From positions 1 through 7,917 of the forward strand of contig CAIYNH010000720.1 of the NCBI GenBank assembly GCA_903927495.1: a stretch of 7,917 nt of DNA. The letters are read 5' to 3'. Each line of letters opens with the position of its first letter. The stretch's first letter is position 1. The stretch is from an uncultured beta proteobacterium (GTDB taxonomy: Bacteria; Pseudomonadota; Gammaproteobacteria; Burkholderiales; Burkholderiaceae_C). The notes below the pieces were generated by a model. It did no database searches. It was not told the origin of the DNA and was given only the letters and a program-made list of their open reading frames with translations. Of this stretch, positions 1 through 6,183 are shown in pieces. Both the position numbers and the translations under genes were made by a program.

Positions 1-1
1 C

Positions 2-388
2 CGCCATCGCAATATCGAGATCGTGCGCACTTATGCTGATGAAGGTAAAAGTGGACTCTCGCTTGGCGGGCGGGCGTCTCTGCAAAAGCTCATTGCCGAT
101 GTTGAAACCGGTGTTGCGGATTTCAGCCTGGTGCTGGTCTACGACGTCAGTCGCTGGGGCCGGTTTCAAGATGCGGACGAGGCGGCGTACCACGAATATA
201 AATTGAAGAGCAAAGGCATTCGGGTCGCTTACGTCGCCGAGCAGTTTGAAAACGATGGCTCGCCTGTTTCAACCATCGTCAAAGGTGTCAAGCGCGCCAT
301 GGCCGGGGAATACAGCCGGGAACTCTCGGCCAAGGTGTTTGCTGGCCAATGCCGTCTGATTGAGCTGGGTTTTAGGCAAGGTGGTGCG
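2..388 (+). pseudogene. Large serine recombinase, internal fragment of the catalytic domain
   Basis: This is the recombinase-derived part of the chimera. It starts after the catalytic serine, which normally lies near residue 10-15 and would be left of the window. It keeps the DxSRxGR-type core (DVSRWGRF) that holds catalytic arginines and the helix with EYSREL. It stops at RQGGA, where family members continue into a GYGLRR-like segment and the Recombinase (PF07508-type) DNA-binding region. Here the text changes to unrelated phage sequence. Without that region it could not recognise an attachment site. It may derive from a phage integrase or from a recombinase-type mobile element next to the prophage. 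Confidence 0.6.
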
Positions 389-1648
389 ATTCATCGGGCA
401 CTGGGTTACTCCGGTCACGCTGGCACTGCCATCCCTTTGAGAAGGTTTCTGCCCTCCATCTTTGAGCAGGCTTGGGTGCCCAGGCCCGGTGTGCATGTGA
501 TTCCTGTGAATCCGCCGGTTGTGCCGACGTACTGGGGCACAGCCTTGCTGTTTGCATGTCCACCATTGGCAGCACCCATGCTGGTGTTTGGGGTCCGCCA
601 ATGTGAATCTCCAGAAATTCCACCAACCGGCGTTGTGACCGTTGCGGTCAGAAAGGTGTACTTTGTGATTAACGATGTCAGTCTGCACCTAGCCTCCAAC
701 GGGGTGGAAGTGCCGGTTCATAGTCTGTCCCTGTCTCTGGATGCAGCGTCTTGGGCCTGGGGATTTGATGCTGCGCTACCGCCCAGCGCGCAAAGTCTGA
801 TTGAGCCCAGTGGCTCAGGCGTGGTGGAACTGCTTGCCAGCGTGAATGGCACCACCTTTGCTGTTCTTGCTGAAAACATCGGTCGTGAGCGGAGTTTTGG
901 GCAGACCAGCATTCGATTGACTGGGCGAGGCAAGAATGCTGCGTTGGCCGCACCCTATGCGCCGGTGATGACGTTCACCAACTCACAGGCACGAACGGCA
1001 CGCCAATTGATGGACGATGTGCTGACCATCAACGGTGTGCCTATGGGTTGGAGTGTGGACTGGGGTCTGAACGACTGGAACGTACCAGCCGGTGTGTTTA
1101 GTCATCAAGGGACCTGGATCGAGGCCTTGAGCGTCATTGCCGATGCCGCCGGTGCTTATCTGCTGCCACACCCCAGAGACCCAACGATCCGGGTGCGTCA
1201 CCGGTATCCAGTGGCACCCTGGGAGTGGAATACGGTGACGCCAAACTTTGTGCTGCCAGTCGAGGCGATAGAAAAGGAATCCCTGCGCTGGTTGGAAAAG
1301 CCGTCCTACAACCGGGTGTTTGTCTCGGGTCAGCAAGCTGGTGTGTTGGCGCAGGTCACCCGGACAGGCACCGCAGGAGAGAAATTGGCACCGATGGTGG
1401 TGGATGCTTTGATCACTGAGGCTGCTGTTGCCCGTCAGCGTGGCCTGGCTGTTTTGAGTGATACCGGTCGGCAGATTGAGGTCAGCTTGAATTTGCCGGT
1501 GCTGCTTGACACCGGAATCATTGAGCCCGGTGCCTTTGTGCAATACCGCGACGCTGGTGTTGACCGCATCGGGCTGGTGCGCTCGACACAGGTTCAAGCC
1601 GGGTTTCCAGAGGTTTGGCAAAACTTGGGAGTGTTGACCTATGTTTAA
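2..1648 (+). CDS. Chimeric ORF: serine recombinase N-terminal fragment fused in frame to phage tail hub-like protein (5'-partial)
   Basis: The frame is open from base 2, so the 5' end lies outside the window; the GTG at 23 is only an internal candidate start. Counting from that GTG, residues 1-122 match the resolvase domain of large serine recombinases (YADEGKSG, VLVYDVSRWGRF, EQFENDGSP, GEYSRELSAKVFAGQ, RQGG). Residues from about 130 to 541 resemble a tail protein of temperate phages: VRKVYFVINDVSL, SLSLDAASWAWGF, RERSFGQTSIRLTGRG, VDWGLNDWNVP, SHQGTWIEAL, and a C-terminus ending GLVRSTQV. That layout recalls the baseplate/tail hub that joins tail tube to tip. The gene overlaps the next one by 8 nt, as tail-module genes do. 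The recombinase DNA-binding part and the tail protein's first residues are both absent. The tail assignment is moderately sure; that it is a chimera is quite sure. A misassembly could also explain it. Confidence 0.75.
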   Translation, partial: RHRNIEIVRTYADEGKSGLSLGGRASLQKLIADVETGVADFSLVLVYDVSRWGRFQDADEAAYHEYKLKSKGIRVAYVAEQFENDGSPVSTIVKGVKRAMAGEYSRELSAKVFAGQCRLIELGFRQGGAIHRALGYSGHAGTAIPLRRFLPSIFEQAWVPRPGVHVIPVNPPVVPTYWGTALLFACPPLAAPMLVFGVRQCESPEIPPTGVVTVAVRKVYFVINDVSLHLASNGVEVPVHSLSLSLDAASWAWGFDAALPPSAQSLIEPSGSGVVELLASVNGTTFAVLAENIGRERSFGQTSIRLTGRGKNAALAAPYAPVMTFTNSQARTARQLMDDVLTINGVPMGWSVDWGLNDWNVPAGVFSHQGTWIEALSVIADAAGAYLLPHPRDPTIRVRHRYPVAPWEWNTVTPNFVLPVEAIEKESLRWLEKPSYNRVFVSGQQAGVLAQVTRTGTAGEKLAPMVVDALITEAAVARQRGLAVLSDTGRQIEVSLNLPVLLDTGIIEPGAFVQYRDAGVDRIGLVRSTQVQAGFPEVWQNLGVLTYV

Positions 1649-1862
1649 CGTCTATGAGCAGTTCAAGCAGTTGCTAGTCGACCCACCACTTCAGGTTGGT
1701 ACCGTGTCTGAGATTGGCACCGGTGTTGTGACCGTTGCGTTGCCCGGTGGCGGCACGGTCAAGGCACGGGGCAGTCCTGCCATTGGCCAGAAGGTTTTTG
1801 TGCGTGATGGGGTGATTGAAGCCATTGCACCCAATTTGCCATTGGAAATTATTGAAATCTGA
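1641..1862 (+). CDS. Small phage tail-associated protein
   Basis: This is a 73-residue protein whose ATG lies inside the last codons of the tail hub-like gene (8-nt overlap), so translation is probably coupled. The sequence is beta-rich and glycine-rich (VGTVSEIGTGVVTVALPGGGTVKARG, given here in parts: VGTVSEIG, VTVALPGGGTV, GQKVFVRDGVIE), consistent with a compact OB-like or beta-barrel fold. There is no membrane segment or signal peptide. Proteins of this size and style commonly sit directly after the tail hub gene in temperate phages of Burkholderiales, but I know no defined function. It is the last gene before an intrinsic terminator, so it probably closes the tail operon. Coding status is firm; a role in the tail tip is inferred from position. 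Confidence 0.75.
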   Translation: MFNVYEQFKQLLVDPPLQVGTVSEIGTGVVTVALPGGGTVKARGSPAIGQKVFVRDGVIEAIAPNLPLEIIEI

Positions 1863-1885
1863 ACTTGTAAATCGTTTTAAACCTG

Positions 1886-1926
1886 AAACCCGCCTGTATC
1901 GCGTATCTGGCGGGTTTTGTATTTTT
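1886..1926 (+). terminator. Rho-independent terminator after the tail module
   Basis: A perfect 9-bp inverted repeat, AAACCCGCC at 1886-1894 and GGCGGGTTT at 1909-1917, encloses a 14-nt loop. It is followed by a T-rich tail (TTTTGTATTTTT through 1926). It lies 24 nt after the stop of the small tail gene and 13 nt before the lysis cassette start. It therefore separates tail and lysis transcription or attenuates read-through. The A-rich left arm makes it partly usable on the opposite strand. Confidence 0.75.
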
Positions 1927-1938
1927 GGAGCATGAAAA

Positions 1939-2232
1939 ATGGAAACTGAAACAGTGGAGAGACGCCAGATGATGACGCTGCCCAAGCAAGACTTTGAGGA
2001 CATGCTTGAGCGTGCTGCCGAGCGTGGTGCGCGTCACGCCTTGCAAGGGGTGGGACTAGACGGCGAAGATGCAGCGCACGATATTCGTGAACTGCGCAAC
2101 CTCCTTGATGCCTTTAATGAAGCCAAAAAGACTGCTGGACTGACCATCATCAAGATGATGGTCACAGGCCTGGTTATTGCCCTGCTTGCCGGTACTTTCC
2201 TGAAAATCAAAATCTTCGGAGGTGCCCAATGA
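1939..2232 (+). CDS. DUF6127-like small membrane protein of the phage lysis region
   Basis: This 97-residue protein has a charged, helical N-terminal half and one C-terminal membrane segment (about residues 70-92, IIKMMVTGLVIALLAGTFL). The segment GARHALQGVGLDGEDAAHDIRELRNLLDAFNEAKKT (read as GARHALQGVGLD, DIRELRNLLDAF, EAKKT) fits the DUF6127 phage family. A GGAG ribosome site at 1927-1930 lies 8 nt before the ATG; an earlier ATG at 1932 is out of frame. The gene starts the lysis cassette and its stop overlaps the next start (ATGA). Topology (soluble N-terminus plus one C-terminal TM) would suit a holin partner or antiholin, but that is inference. Family call by memory only. Confidence 0.75.
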   Translation: METETVERRQMMTLPKQDFEDMLERAAERGARHALQGVGLDGEDAAHDIRELRNLLDAFNEAKKTAGLTIIKMMVTGLVIALLAGTFLKIKIFGGAQ

Positions 2233-2708
2233 TCGAAGCGCTACTGGGTGGGTTGTTGGGTGGGGCGTTTCGACTGGCTCCAGAATTTCTGAAATGGCTG
2301 GATCGCAAAGGCGAACGTGGTCACGAACTGGCGATGCAGGACAAAGCGCTGGAATTCGAGAAGGTTCGCGGTGCCTCTCGCATGGCTGAAATTGGAGCGG
2401 GTGCTGATGCGGCATGGAACACTGGTGCGATTGAGGCACTGCGTGACGCGGTGCGCACCCAGGGTGAGAAAACCGGTGTCTTATGGGCAGATGCCCTCTC
2501 ATCTAGCGTGCGACCGATCATCACCTACTGGCTGATGGCGTTGTACTGCGCGGCCAAGACAGTTGCGTTCATGGCTGCGCTGAACGCAGGGGCTGGTTGG
2601 GGTGCTGCCGTGTTGGCGGCGTGGTCTGAGGCTGACCAGGCACTTTGGGCGGGAGTGCTGAACTTCTGGTTTTTATCGAGAACCTTTGAGAAAGCAGGGC
2701 GGTCGTGA
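2229..2708 (+). CDS. Holin-like phage membrane protein (GTA_holin_3TM type)
   Basis: This 159-residue protein has a hydrophobic, glycine-rich N-terminus (MIEALLGGLLGGAFRL), a charged helical middle (about 20-85, ending TGVLWADALSSSVRP), a membrane helix at about 95-118 (ITYWLMALYCAAKTVAFMAAL) and another hydrophobic segment at 125-150 (WFLSRTF end). The VRPxITYW motif and the layout fit holins of the three-TM, gene-transfer-agent type, which make membrane lesions that release the endolysin. Its start overlaps the previous stop (ATGA) and its stop overlaps the lysozyme start (GTGA), so the three lysis genes form one coupled unit. The neighbouring endolysin lacks a signal sequence, which supports the holin role. 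It may instead be annotated only as a hypothetical phage protein. Confidence 0.75.
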   Translation: MIEALLGGLLGGAFRLAPEFLKWLDRKGERGHELAMQDKALEFEKVRGASRMAEIGAGADAAWNTGAIEALRDAVRTQGEKTGVLWADALSSSVRPIITYWLMALYCAAKTVAFMAALNAGAGWGAAVLAAWSEADQALWAGVLNFWFLSRTFEKAGRS

Positions 2709-3163
2709 TTGATGTACCGCAGGCAGCCGTCGAACTGGCTAAACGGTTTGAGGGGTTCTGTCGGGTGCCTAAGAATGACCCTGGGCGGGCTTATCCGTAC
2801 GTCTGCCCAGCCGGGTTTTGGACTATTGGGTTTGGGCATATGTGCAAGCCAGATCATCCGCCGATCACAGAGACTGAAGCTGAAACCTATCTGGCTGCCG
2901 ACCTGGCTCAAGCACTGGCTGCCACGCTGCGCTACTGCCCGGTGCTACTGAGTCAGCCAGAAAGCCGTTTGTCGGCCATTGTCGACTTCACCTTCAACCT
3001 GGGTGCCGGGCGGCTGCAGACTTCTACCCTGCGCCGACGCATCAATCAGCTGGACTGGGCCGGTGCCGCACTGGAGTTGCGCAAATGGGTTCATGGTGGG
3101 GGCAAGGTTTTGCCGGGCTTGGTGGCGAGGCGCGAGGCAGAAATTGCTCTGATGAGACGGTAG
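2705..3163 (+). CDS. Phage endolysin, GH24 lysozyme (T4/P21-like muramidase)
   Basis: This 152-residue enzyme, of normal family length, is predicted to cleave the glycan strands of peptidoglycan at lysis. The GH24 features are clear: the catalytic glutamate in RFEGF (E16), then CPAGFWTIGFGH with T40 and GFGH at 42-45, and the C-terminal NLGAGRLQTSTLRRRIN and GLVARREAE motifs. The position matching the T4 lysozyme aspartate D20 holds a cysteine (C34, six residues before T40). This natural variant is known in phage lysozymes and is compatible with activity. No signal peptide or SAR helix is visible, so export depends on the preceding holin. The GTG start is chosen because it overlaps the holin stop and no other in-frame start lies before E16. 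Confidence 0.93.
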   Translation: MIDVPQAAVELAKRFEGFCRVPKNDPGRAYPYVCPAGFWTIGFGHMCKPDHPPITETEAETYLAADLAQALAATLRYCPVLLSQPESRLSAIVDFTFNLGAGRLQTSTLRRRINQLDWAGAALELRKWVHGGGKVLPGLVARREAEIALMRR

Positions 3164-3192
3164 ATTTGATTTTACGAATTCATACGATGCGA

Positions 3193-3222
3193 TGAACACA
3201 TCTCCACGTCGCAACCTAGACT
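3193..3222 (+). promoter_or_regulatory. Candidate sigma70 promoter giving a leaderless mRNA for the XRE gene
   Basis: A TAGACT -10-like hexamer (3217-3222) and a weak TGAACA -35 (3193-3198, 18-nt spacer) end 7 nt before the ATG of the XRE gene. Transcription would therefore begin at or next to the ATG. No Shine-Dalgarno sequence is present before that ATG, which agrees with a leaderless message as in lambda cI from PRM. The match is weak, so this is only a candidate. Confidence 0.3.
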
Positions 3223-3229
3223 ACTCAGC

Positions 3230-3523
3230 ATGCACTCCTTCATCCCCTCAATCATTCGTCGCTACCGCAACCAGCGTGACTTGACCCTGGAAAACGTCTC
3301 GGGCATTGCGGGCATGTCGGTACAGCATCTCTCAGAGATTGAGAGCAGCAAGCGCGATCCCCGTCTGTCGTCCATCGAGCGAATTGCCGATGCAATGGAA
3401 CTTGCCTTGATGCTGGTGCCAGAACACTTGGCACCTGAGATTCGCCGGTATATCGCATCTAACGGACGGGTGTTCACAACCACACAGCCCAAAAAGGAAC
3501 CAAGCAATGACGACCCAACTTAG
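3230..3523 (+). CDS. XRE-family helix-turn-helix regulator (HipB-like)
   Basis: A 97-residue DNA-binding protein. Residues 8-62 form the HTH_3 domain (YRNQRDLTLENVSGIAGMS, then VQHLSEIESSKRDPRLSSI with recognition helix and turn). The following segment, MLVPEHLAPEIRRYIA, is of a type I associate with HipB-like antitoxins. The tail is charged. The ATG at 3230 is the only plausible start in the open frame after an in-frame stop at 3167, and it has no ribosome site. The gene overlaps the TPR gene by 17 nt, so the two are one operon. It probably binds its own promoter and represses the pair. No HipA kinase follows; the partner is a TPR-type protein instead. HTH identity is certain; the HipB link is tentative. 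Confidence 0.88.
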   Translation: MHSFIPSIIRRYRNQRDLTLENVSGIAGMSVQHLSEIESSKRDPRLSSIERIADAMELALMLVPEHLAPEIRRYIASNGRVFTTTQPKKEPSNDDPT

Positions 3524-4541
3524 TTTTTCGGTCAGCGAGCTCACCGACGATGAAACTGATAAGCCCATTCAATACGGCACGTTTTCCAGAGATTGGGCTG
3601 AGGAAGATGAGCTTGACGAGCTGATTGACAGCCTAGAGGAGGGGCGCATCAGTCACAAGCAGGCTCTGCTGCGCGCCCAAAAGCTGCTTGTCAAGTATCC
3701 GGCCCAGCTGGAAATTCAAAACTTCGTCGCCAATCGGCTGTGGAGCCTTGAGATGCGTGATGAATCCACTGAACTGCGTGAAAAAGCCTATCGGCAGGCG
3801 TCTGCTCTCATCCCGCCTGGCTTCAAAGGCCAGATTGCATGGGGCGAGATTGACAACCGCTCCTTTTTGCGCACAGCGCACGGTTATCTGCTGGGGCTGA
3901 TGCACCGTGGTGATGGCAAGGCGGCCAAAGCCTTGGCTAAAAAACTGCTGGCTTGGTGCCCCGCAGACAACCTGGGCGTGCGCTTGCTGATGGGCGACAT
4001 CAGCCTGATGACGGGCGGCATCAAAAGCGCCATGAAAAGCTATCTGAAAGAAGCCGCCACTTCACCAGCGCACTGGTACCAGGCGGGTCAAATTGCGTTT
4101 CGTGAGGGGGATTTTGTGAGCGCCTGCACCTACATGCGCCGGGGCATTGCGGCCAACCCCTACATTGCAGAAGGGCTCACCGGGCGCACAAAGATTAATG
4201 AGCACCTGTACTGGCATGCCAGCAGCCGCAATGGCCCGGACTGGGCAACAGACTACCTGAGCGCGCCAGTGTGTGACTGGACTGCGCAAGAGATCGACTT
4301 TATTGACTGGGTGTTTAACTCAAGCGCCGTGCTGCGTGAGCGGGCCAACCTGATGGAGCAGCATGAAGGGCTGACCTATGAGCAAGACCCTGTGCGTCGC
4401 CAACCCTTTGCATTGCACAGAACGTACTTGGTCGAATCGTTGACCGATGACATGTCAAAAGCGATGGTCAAGAAAATTGTGAACCGCTATGGCGTAGAAA
4501 TCTGGCCGTGGGAACGTGCTCACCACAACCCAAACCGGTAA
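3507..4541 (+). CDS. Tetratricopeptide-type protein co-transcribed with the XRE regulator
   Basis: A 344-residue cytoplasmic protein with no signal or membrane helix. Residues 1-60 are acidic. From about 60 to 240 it is built of paired helices of TPR type: YPAQLEIQNFVANRLW, LRTAHGYLLGLMHRGDGKAAKALAKKLLAWCPADN (read as LRTAHGYLLGLM, KALAKKLLAWCPADN), GVRLLMGDISLM and HWYQAGQIAFREGDFVSACTYM. The motifs IPPGFKGQIAWGE and the late FIDWVFNSSAVLRERANLM recall a bacterial TPR family of unknown function. A strong AAGGAA site at 3494-3499 lies 7 nt before the ATG. It overlaps the XRE gene and lies after the prophage lysis genes, so a moron-type role, perhaps modulating the regulator, is possible. Its last 22 nt overlap the convergent ydcF-like gene. 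The function is unknown. Confidence 0.85.
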   Translation: MTTQLSFSVSELTDDETDKPIQYGTFSRDWAEEDELDELIDSLEEGRISHKQALLRAQKLLVKYPAQLEIQNFVANRLWSLEMRDESTELREKAYRQASALIPPGFKGQIAWGEIDNRSFLRTAHGYLLGLMHRGDGKAAKALAKKLLAWCPADNLGVRLLMGDISLMTGGIKSAMKSYLKEAATSPAHWYQAGQIAFREGDFVSACTYMRRGIAANPYIAEGLTGRTKINEHLYWHASSRNGPDWATDYLSAPVCDWTAQEIDFIDWVFNSSAVLRERANLMEQHEGLTYEQDPVRRQPFALHRTYLVESLTDDMSKAMVKKIVNRYGVEIWPWERAHHNPNR

Positions 4542-5113
4542 TGCAGCACGTAGTACCCCAGCTTCTGCACCTCACTGATCACAAAGTCTTTGGCTATCTT
4601 GTTTTGCCACCAACCCTGAGCAGACCACCAGCTTGGGTTGGTGGCTATCAGGGTGTAGGACAAGTCAGAACCCCAAAAATTTGATCCAAAGGCATATTTC
4701 AATCGCAGCATGTGGGGTGGGTCGCTAACCACAAGTACAGACTTCCAGCCATTGGCTAGCATGCGGGTGCGCACGGCCTTGGCTTCCTCCCAACTGTTAT
4801 GTGGCGAGTTGTCAAATTGAACTTGCACACCGCGCAATTGACTCAATGCAGCTTTGACTACCGGTTCATTGGGGTTAATCAGCAGCAGGCGCTTGCTGTA
4901 GCCATCCATCACCACCTCAAGGGCACGCGCATAGCGCTGACCTCCATCGCCACCCAGCACCACCACCGCATCGACATGGCTTGGAGCCCCTGCAGGATAG
5001 GCCAGCACCGCACCCGCGCTCACAAAGCCCAAAAACGCCAATCCAGGCCAAAACACAAGCCAGGCCAACCACAGCCACACACTTGTATGCCAGGTGCTGG
5101 TGTGCTTACTCAT
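4520..5113 (-). CDS. YdcF-like (DUF218/ElyC-SanA family) membrane-anchored protein
   Basis: From the ATG at 5113 it is 197 residues, a normal length for the short form of this family. One N-terminal membrane anchor spans about residues 11-38 (VWLWLAWLVFWPGLAFLGF). It is followed by the DUF218 signature: VDAVVVLGGDGGQRYARAL, then SPHNSWEEAKAVR and LVVSDPPHMLRLKYAF. The bulk should face the periplasm. YdcF-like proteins are often found in cell-envelope and exopolysaccharide loci; the reaction is not established. A TTG start at 5164 would add 17 residues but overlap the upstream glycosyltransferase by 37 nt, so the ATG, 14 nt after that gene's stop, is preferred. It looks intact, unlike all genes just upstream. 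Its 3' end overlaps the convergent TPR gene. Confidence 0.85.
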   Translation of the reverse strand: MSKHTSTWHTSVWLWLAWLVFWPGLAFLGFVSAGAVLAYPAGAPSHVDAVVVLGGDGGQRYARALEVVMDGYSKRLLLINPNEPVVKAALSQLRGVQVQFDNSPHNSWEEAKAVRTRMLANGWKSVLVVSDPPHMLRLKYAFGSNFWGSDLSYTLIATNPSWWSAQGWWQNKIAKDFVISEVQKLGYYVLHYRFGLW

Positions 5114-5127
5114 AGCGACAGCAGTGC

Positions 5128-5490
5128 TCAAAAAAACTGCCCTAACTTGCTCAATTTCTTCCAAACCAAAGCACCCACACCACCAACGCCGTTGCGGCGC
5201 AGCGCTGTGTAGTCTTCGCGGGTTTTAAGCCAAATGCGGGGCAGCGAGCGATTGCTTTCGCCACCTACTCGCATCTTTACCAGCACACGGGGAATGTAAG
5301 CGGGCTGAATCTTGCCCTGCCCCAAGTAGCGCAACATGGCGTCGTAGTCAACCGCTAAGCGCATCGTAAATGCCCTTGTCAGGCTCGCTGACCAACAATG
5401 CTTGACTATTCAGGCAAGACTGAAGTACCTGCAAGGTGCCATCAGTTGACGCACCATGTATCACCACATGCTCCACGTCTGGCCATGTAT
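5128..5490 (-). pseudogene. GT2 glycosyltransferase remnant (N-terminus and centre deleted)
   Basis: Two pieces of one family 2 glycosyltransferase lie in different frames. The first (5488 to about 5351) reads TWPDVEHVVIHGASTDG and SEPDKGIYDAL, the nucleotide-binding start of WcaA-like enzymes; TGA follows at once. The second (about 5360 to 5128) reads AVDYDAMLRYL, PAYIPRVLVKMRVGG, SNRSL and LSKLGQFF, the family C-terminus. Missing are the first 25 or so residues and roughly 100-130 central residues with the DxD metal site. The usual Asp of the DGASTDG motif is His. It cannot be functional. It ends 14 nt before the ydcF-like ATG, so the two were once an operon for surface polysaccharide synthesis. 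Confidence 0.75.
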
Positions 5491-5880
5491 TGCAGCAACA
5501 TGTCGTAACGCCCGCGCAGTTCACGCAAAAACCAGTTGTCCGCCTCGCCACGCAGCGGCGACGAACTGCTGAAAAACAGCGCCTTGAGCAAGGGCGCGCG
5601 GTCAGCCCCCAGCACGCCCTGCTCAAAGGCGTCACGGTAAAACTTGGGTACGCCTTCAAACAAATTCCACAAAAACAGCAGCCGCTGTGGGCTGGCATCG
5701 GCGTGCGTTTGCAGCAGCTCGATCAGGGAGGCAATATCCAGGTGGTCCAAGGCCAGCACGTCGGTGGTACGGTTGAACAAAGGGGCTGCGCGGTCTTCCT
5801 GCAGCGCCGACATTTCGGCGTGCAATGAGCCCAAAACAATCAAGCCACCCTTGACACTGTCTGCACGGGCCAAAAGTTTG
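5478..5880 (-). pseudogene. DUF234/COG1672-type ATPase, internal fragment
   Basis: The open frame runs from 5921 to 5442, but only about residues 15-148 of it look native. They contain GGLIVLGSLHAEMSAL, RAAPLFNRTTDVLALDHLD, LFLWNLFEGVPKFYRDAFEQ, LLKALFFSSSSPLRGEA and FLRELRGRYDMLLQYMA. These resemble the sensor and lid part of AAA+ ATPases of the archaeal-type DUF234/COG1672 group. Walker A and B segments would precede this piece and the C-terminal domain would follow; neither is present. At 5478-5490 the sequence passes into the glycosyltransferase remnant in another frame and stops at 5442. The family is not an exopolysaccharide gene, so it was probably brought in by rearrangement. Identification is from motif memory. 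Confidence 0.6.
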
Positions 5881-5928
5881 CAGATAGTCATTGCACGCCG
5901 CCAGCACGCCGATCGGTTCATTACAAAC

Positions 5929-6096
5929 CTGCTTCATTTTCATTTCAAGATACTTAATATCAATCAACAGCGCATACCACAGTGCTTGCAAAAAGTGAAA
6001 AATAAATGCAGCTCGACCATCCAGGAAACCACCCAACAAAATATAGCGGTAAAAGAATGGGCGAATCAGCGATGCCCTCGCCACGAAGGTATGTTG
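5929..6096 (-). pseudogene. WaaE/LgtF-like GT2 glycosyltransferase, C-terminal remnant
   Basis: From an in-frame TAG just upstream, the frame reads HTFVARASL, PFFYRYILLGGFLDG, AAFIFHFLQALWYALLIDIKYLE. This matches the typical C-terminal end of GT2 enzymes of the WaaE/LgtF type (YRYxxxxGFLDGxxxFxFHxLQxxWYxxLxDxK). These act on lipopolysaccharide core or capsular sugars on the cytoplasmic side. Only about 50 residues remain of a protein usually near 250. The natural stop is absent: the frame runs on toward the ATPase fragment beyond 5929. A TAG and a frame change separate it from anything upstream, so it has neither start nor catalytic domain. Confidence 0.55.
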
Positions 6097-6145
6097 CTAC
6101 AAATATCAGAGCTGCTAGCGAGCACCAGGCAAGCCCTACAGCCAT
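6085..6145 (-). other. Short hydrophobic reading frame, possible membrane-protein remnant
   Basis: An ATG at 6145 opens a frame reading MAVGLAWCSLAALIFVATYLR, one clear membrane helix. It then continues over the glycosyltransferase remnant in a shifted frame. An in-frame TAA lies just upstream, so nothing longer precedes it. It could be the end of a flippase or polymerase remnant of the polysaccharide locus, or chance. No ribosome site is evident. Confidence 0.25.
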
Positions 6146-6149
6146 AAAT

Positions 6150-6183
6150 GGTAAAAATTAATTGTACTCCGACCCTGATTAAT
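6150..6183 (+). repeat. REP-like motif (ACTCCGACCC flanked by ATTAAT boxes)
   Basis: The short gap between gene remnants holds AAAAATTAATTGTACTCCGACCC followed by TGATTAATTA (parts given: ATTAATTGTACTCCGACCC). The GTCGGAGT/ACTCCGAC core with flanking ATTAAT palindromes resembles repetitive extragenic units mobilised by REP-associated Y1 transposases, which I recall as common in Burkholderiales. Only one copy is visible here, so repeat status cannot be proven from the window. It abuts the stop codon of the three-part chimeric gene. Confidence 0.35.

Noticed and set aside
983..1621. Long minus-strand open frame (212 codons) opposite the tail gene
   Set aside because: Composition is that of an antisense shadow (His/Pro/Gln-rich), no ribosome site, and the plus-strand tail gene explains the region.
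3164..3190. TTGATT (3166-3171) as a -35 box
   Set aside because: No acceptable -10 hexamer lies 16-18 nt downstream.
3230..4541. hipBA toxin-antitoxin pair
   Set aside because: The regulator is HipB-like but the second gene is helical TPR-type without HipA kinase motifs.
4606..4645. Perfect 11-bp inverted repeat GCCACCAACCC / GGGTTGGTGGC with an 18-nt loop
   Set aside because: It is inside the ydcF-like coding region, arises from complementary runs around paired Trp-Trp codons, and has no T-run on either strand.
5114..5164. TTG start for the ydcF-like gene, 17 residues longer
   Set aside because: It would overlap the upstream glycosyltransferase by 37 nt; the ATG at 5113 lies just after that gene's stop and directly before the membrane anchor.
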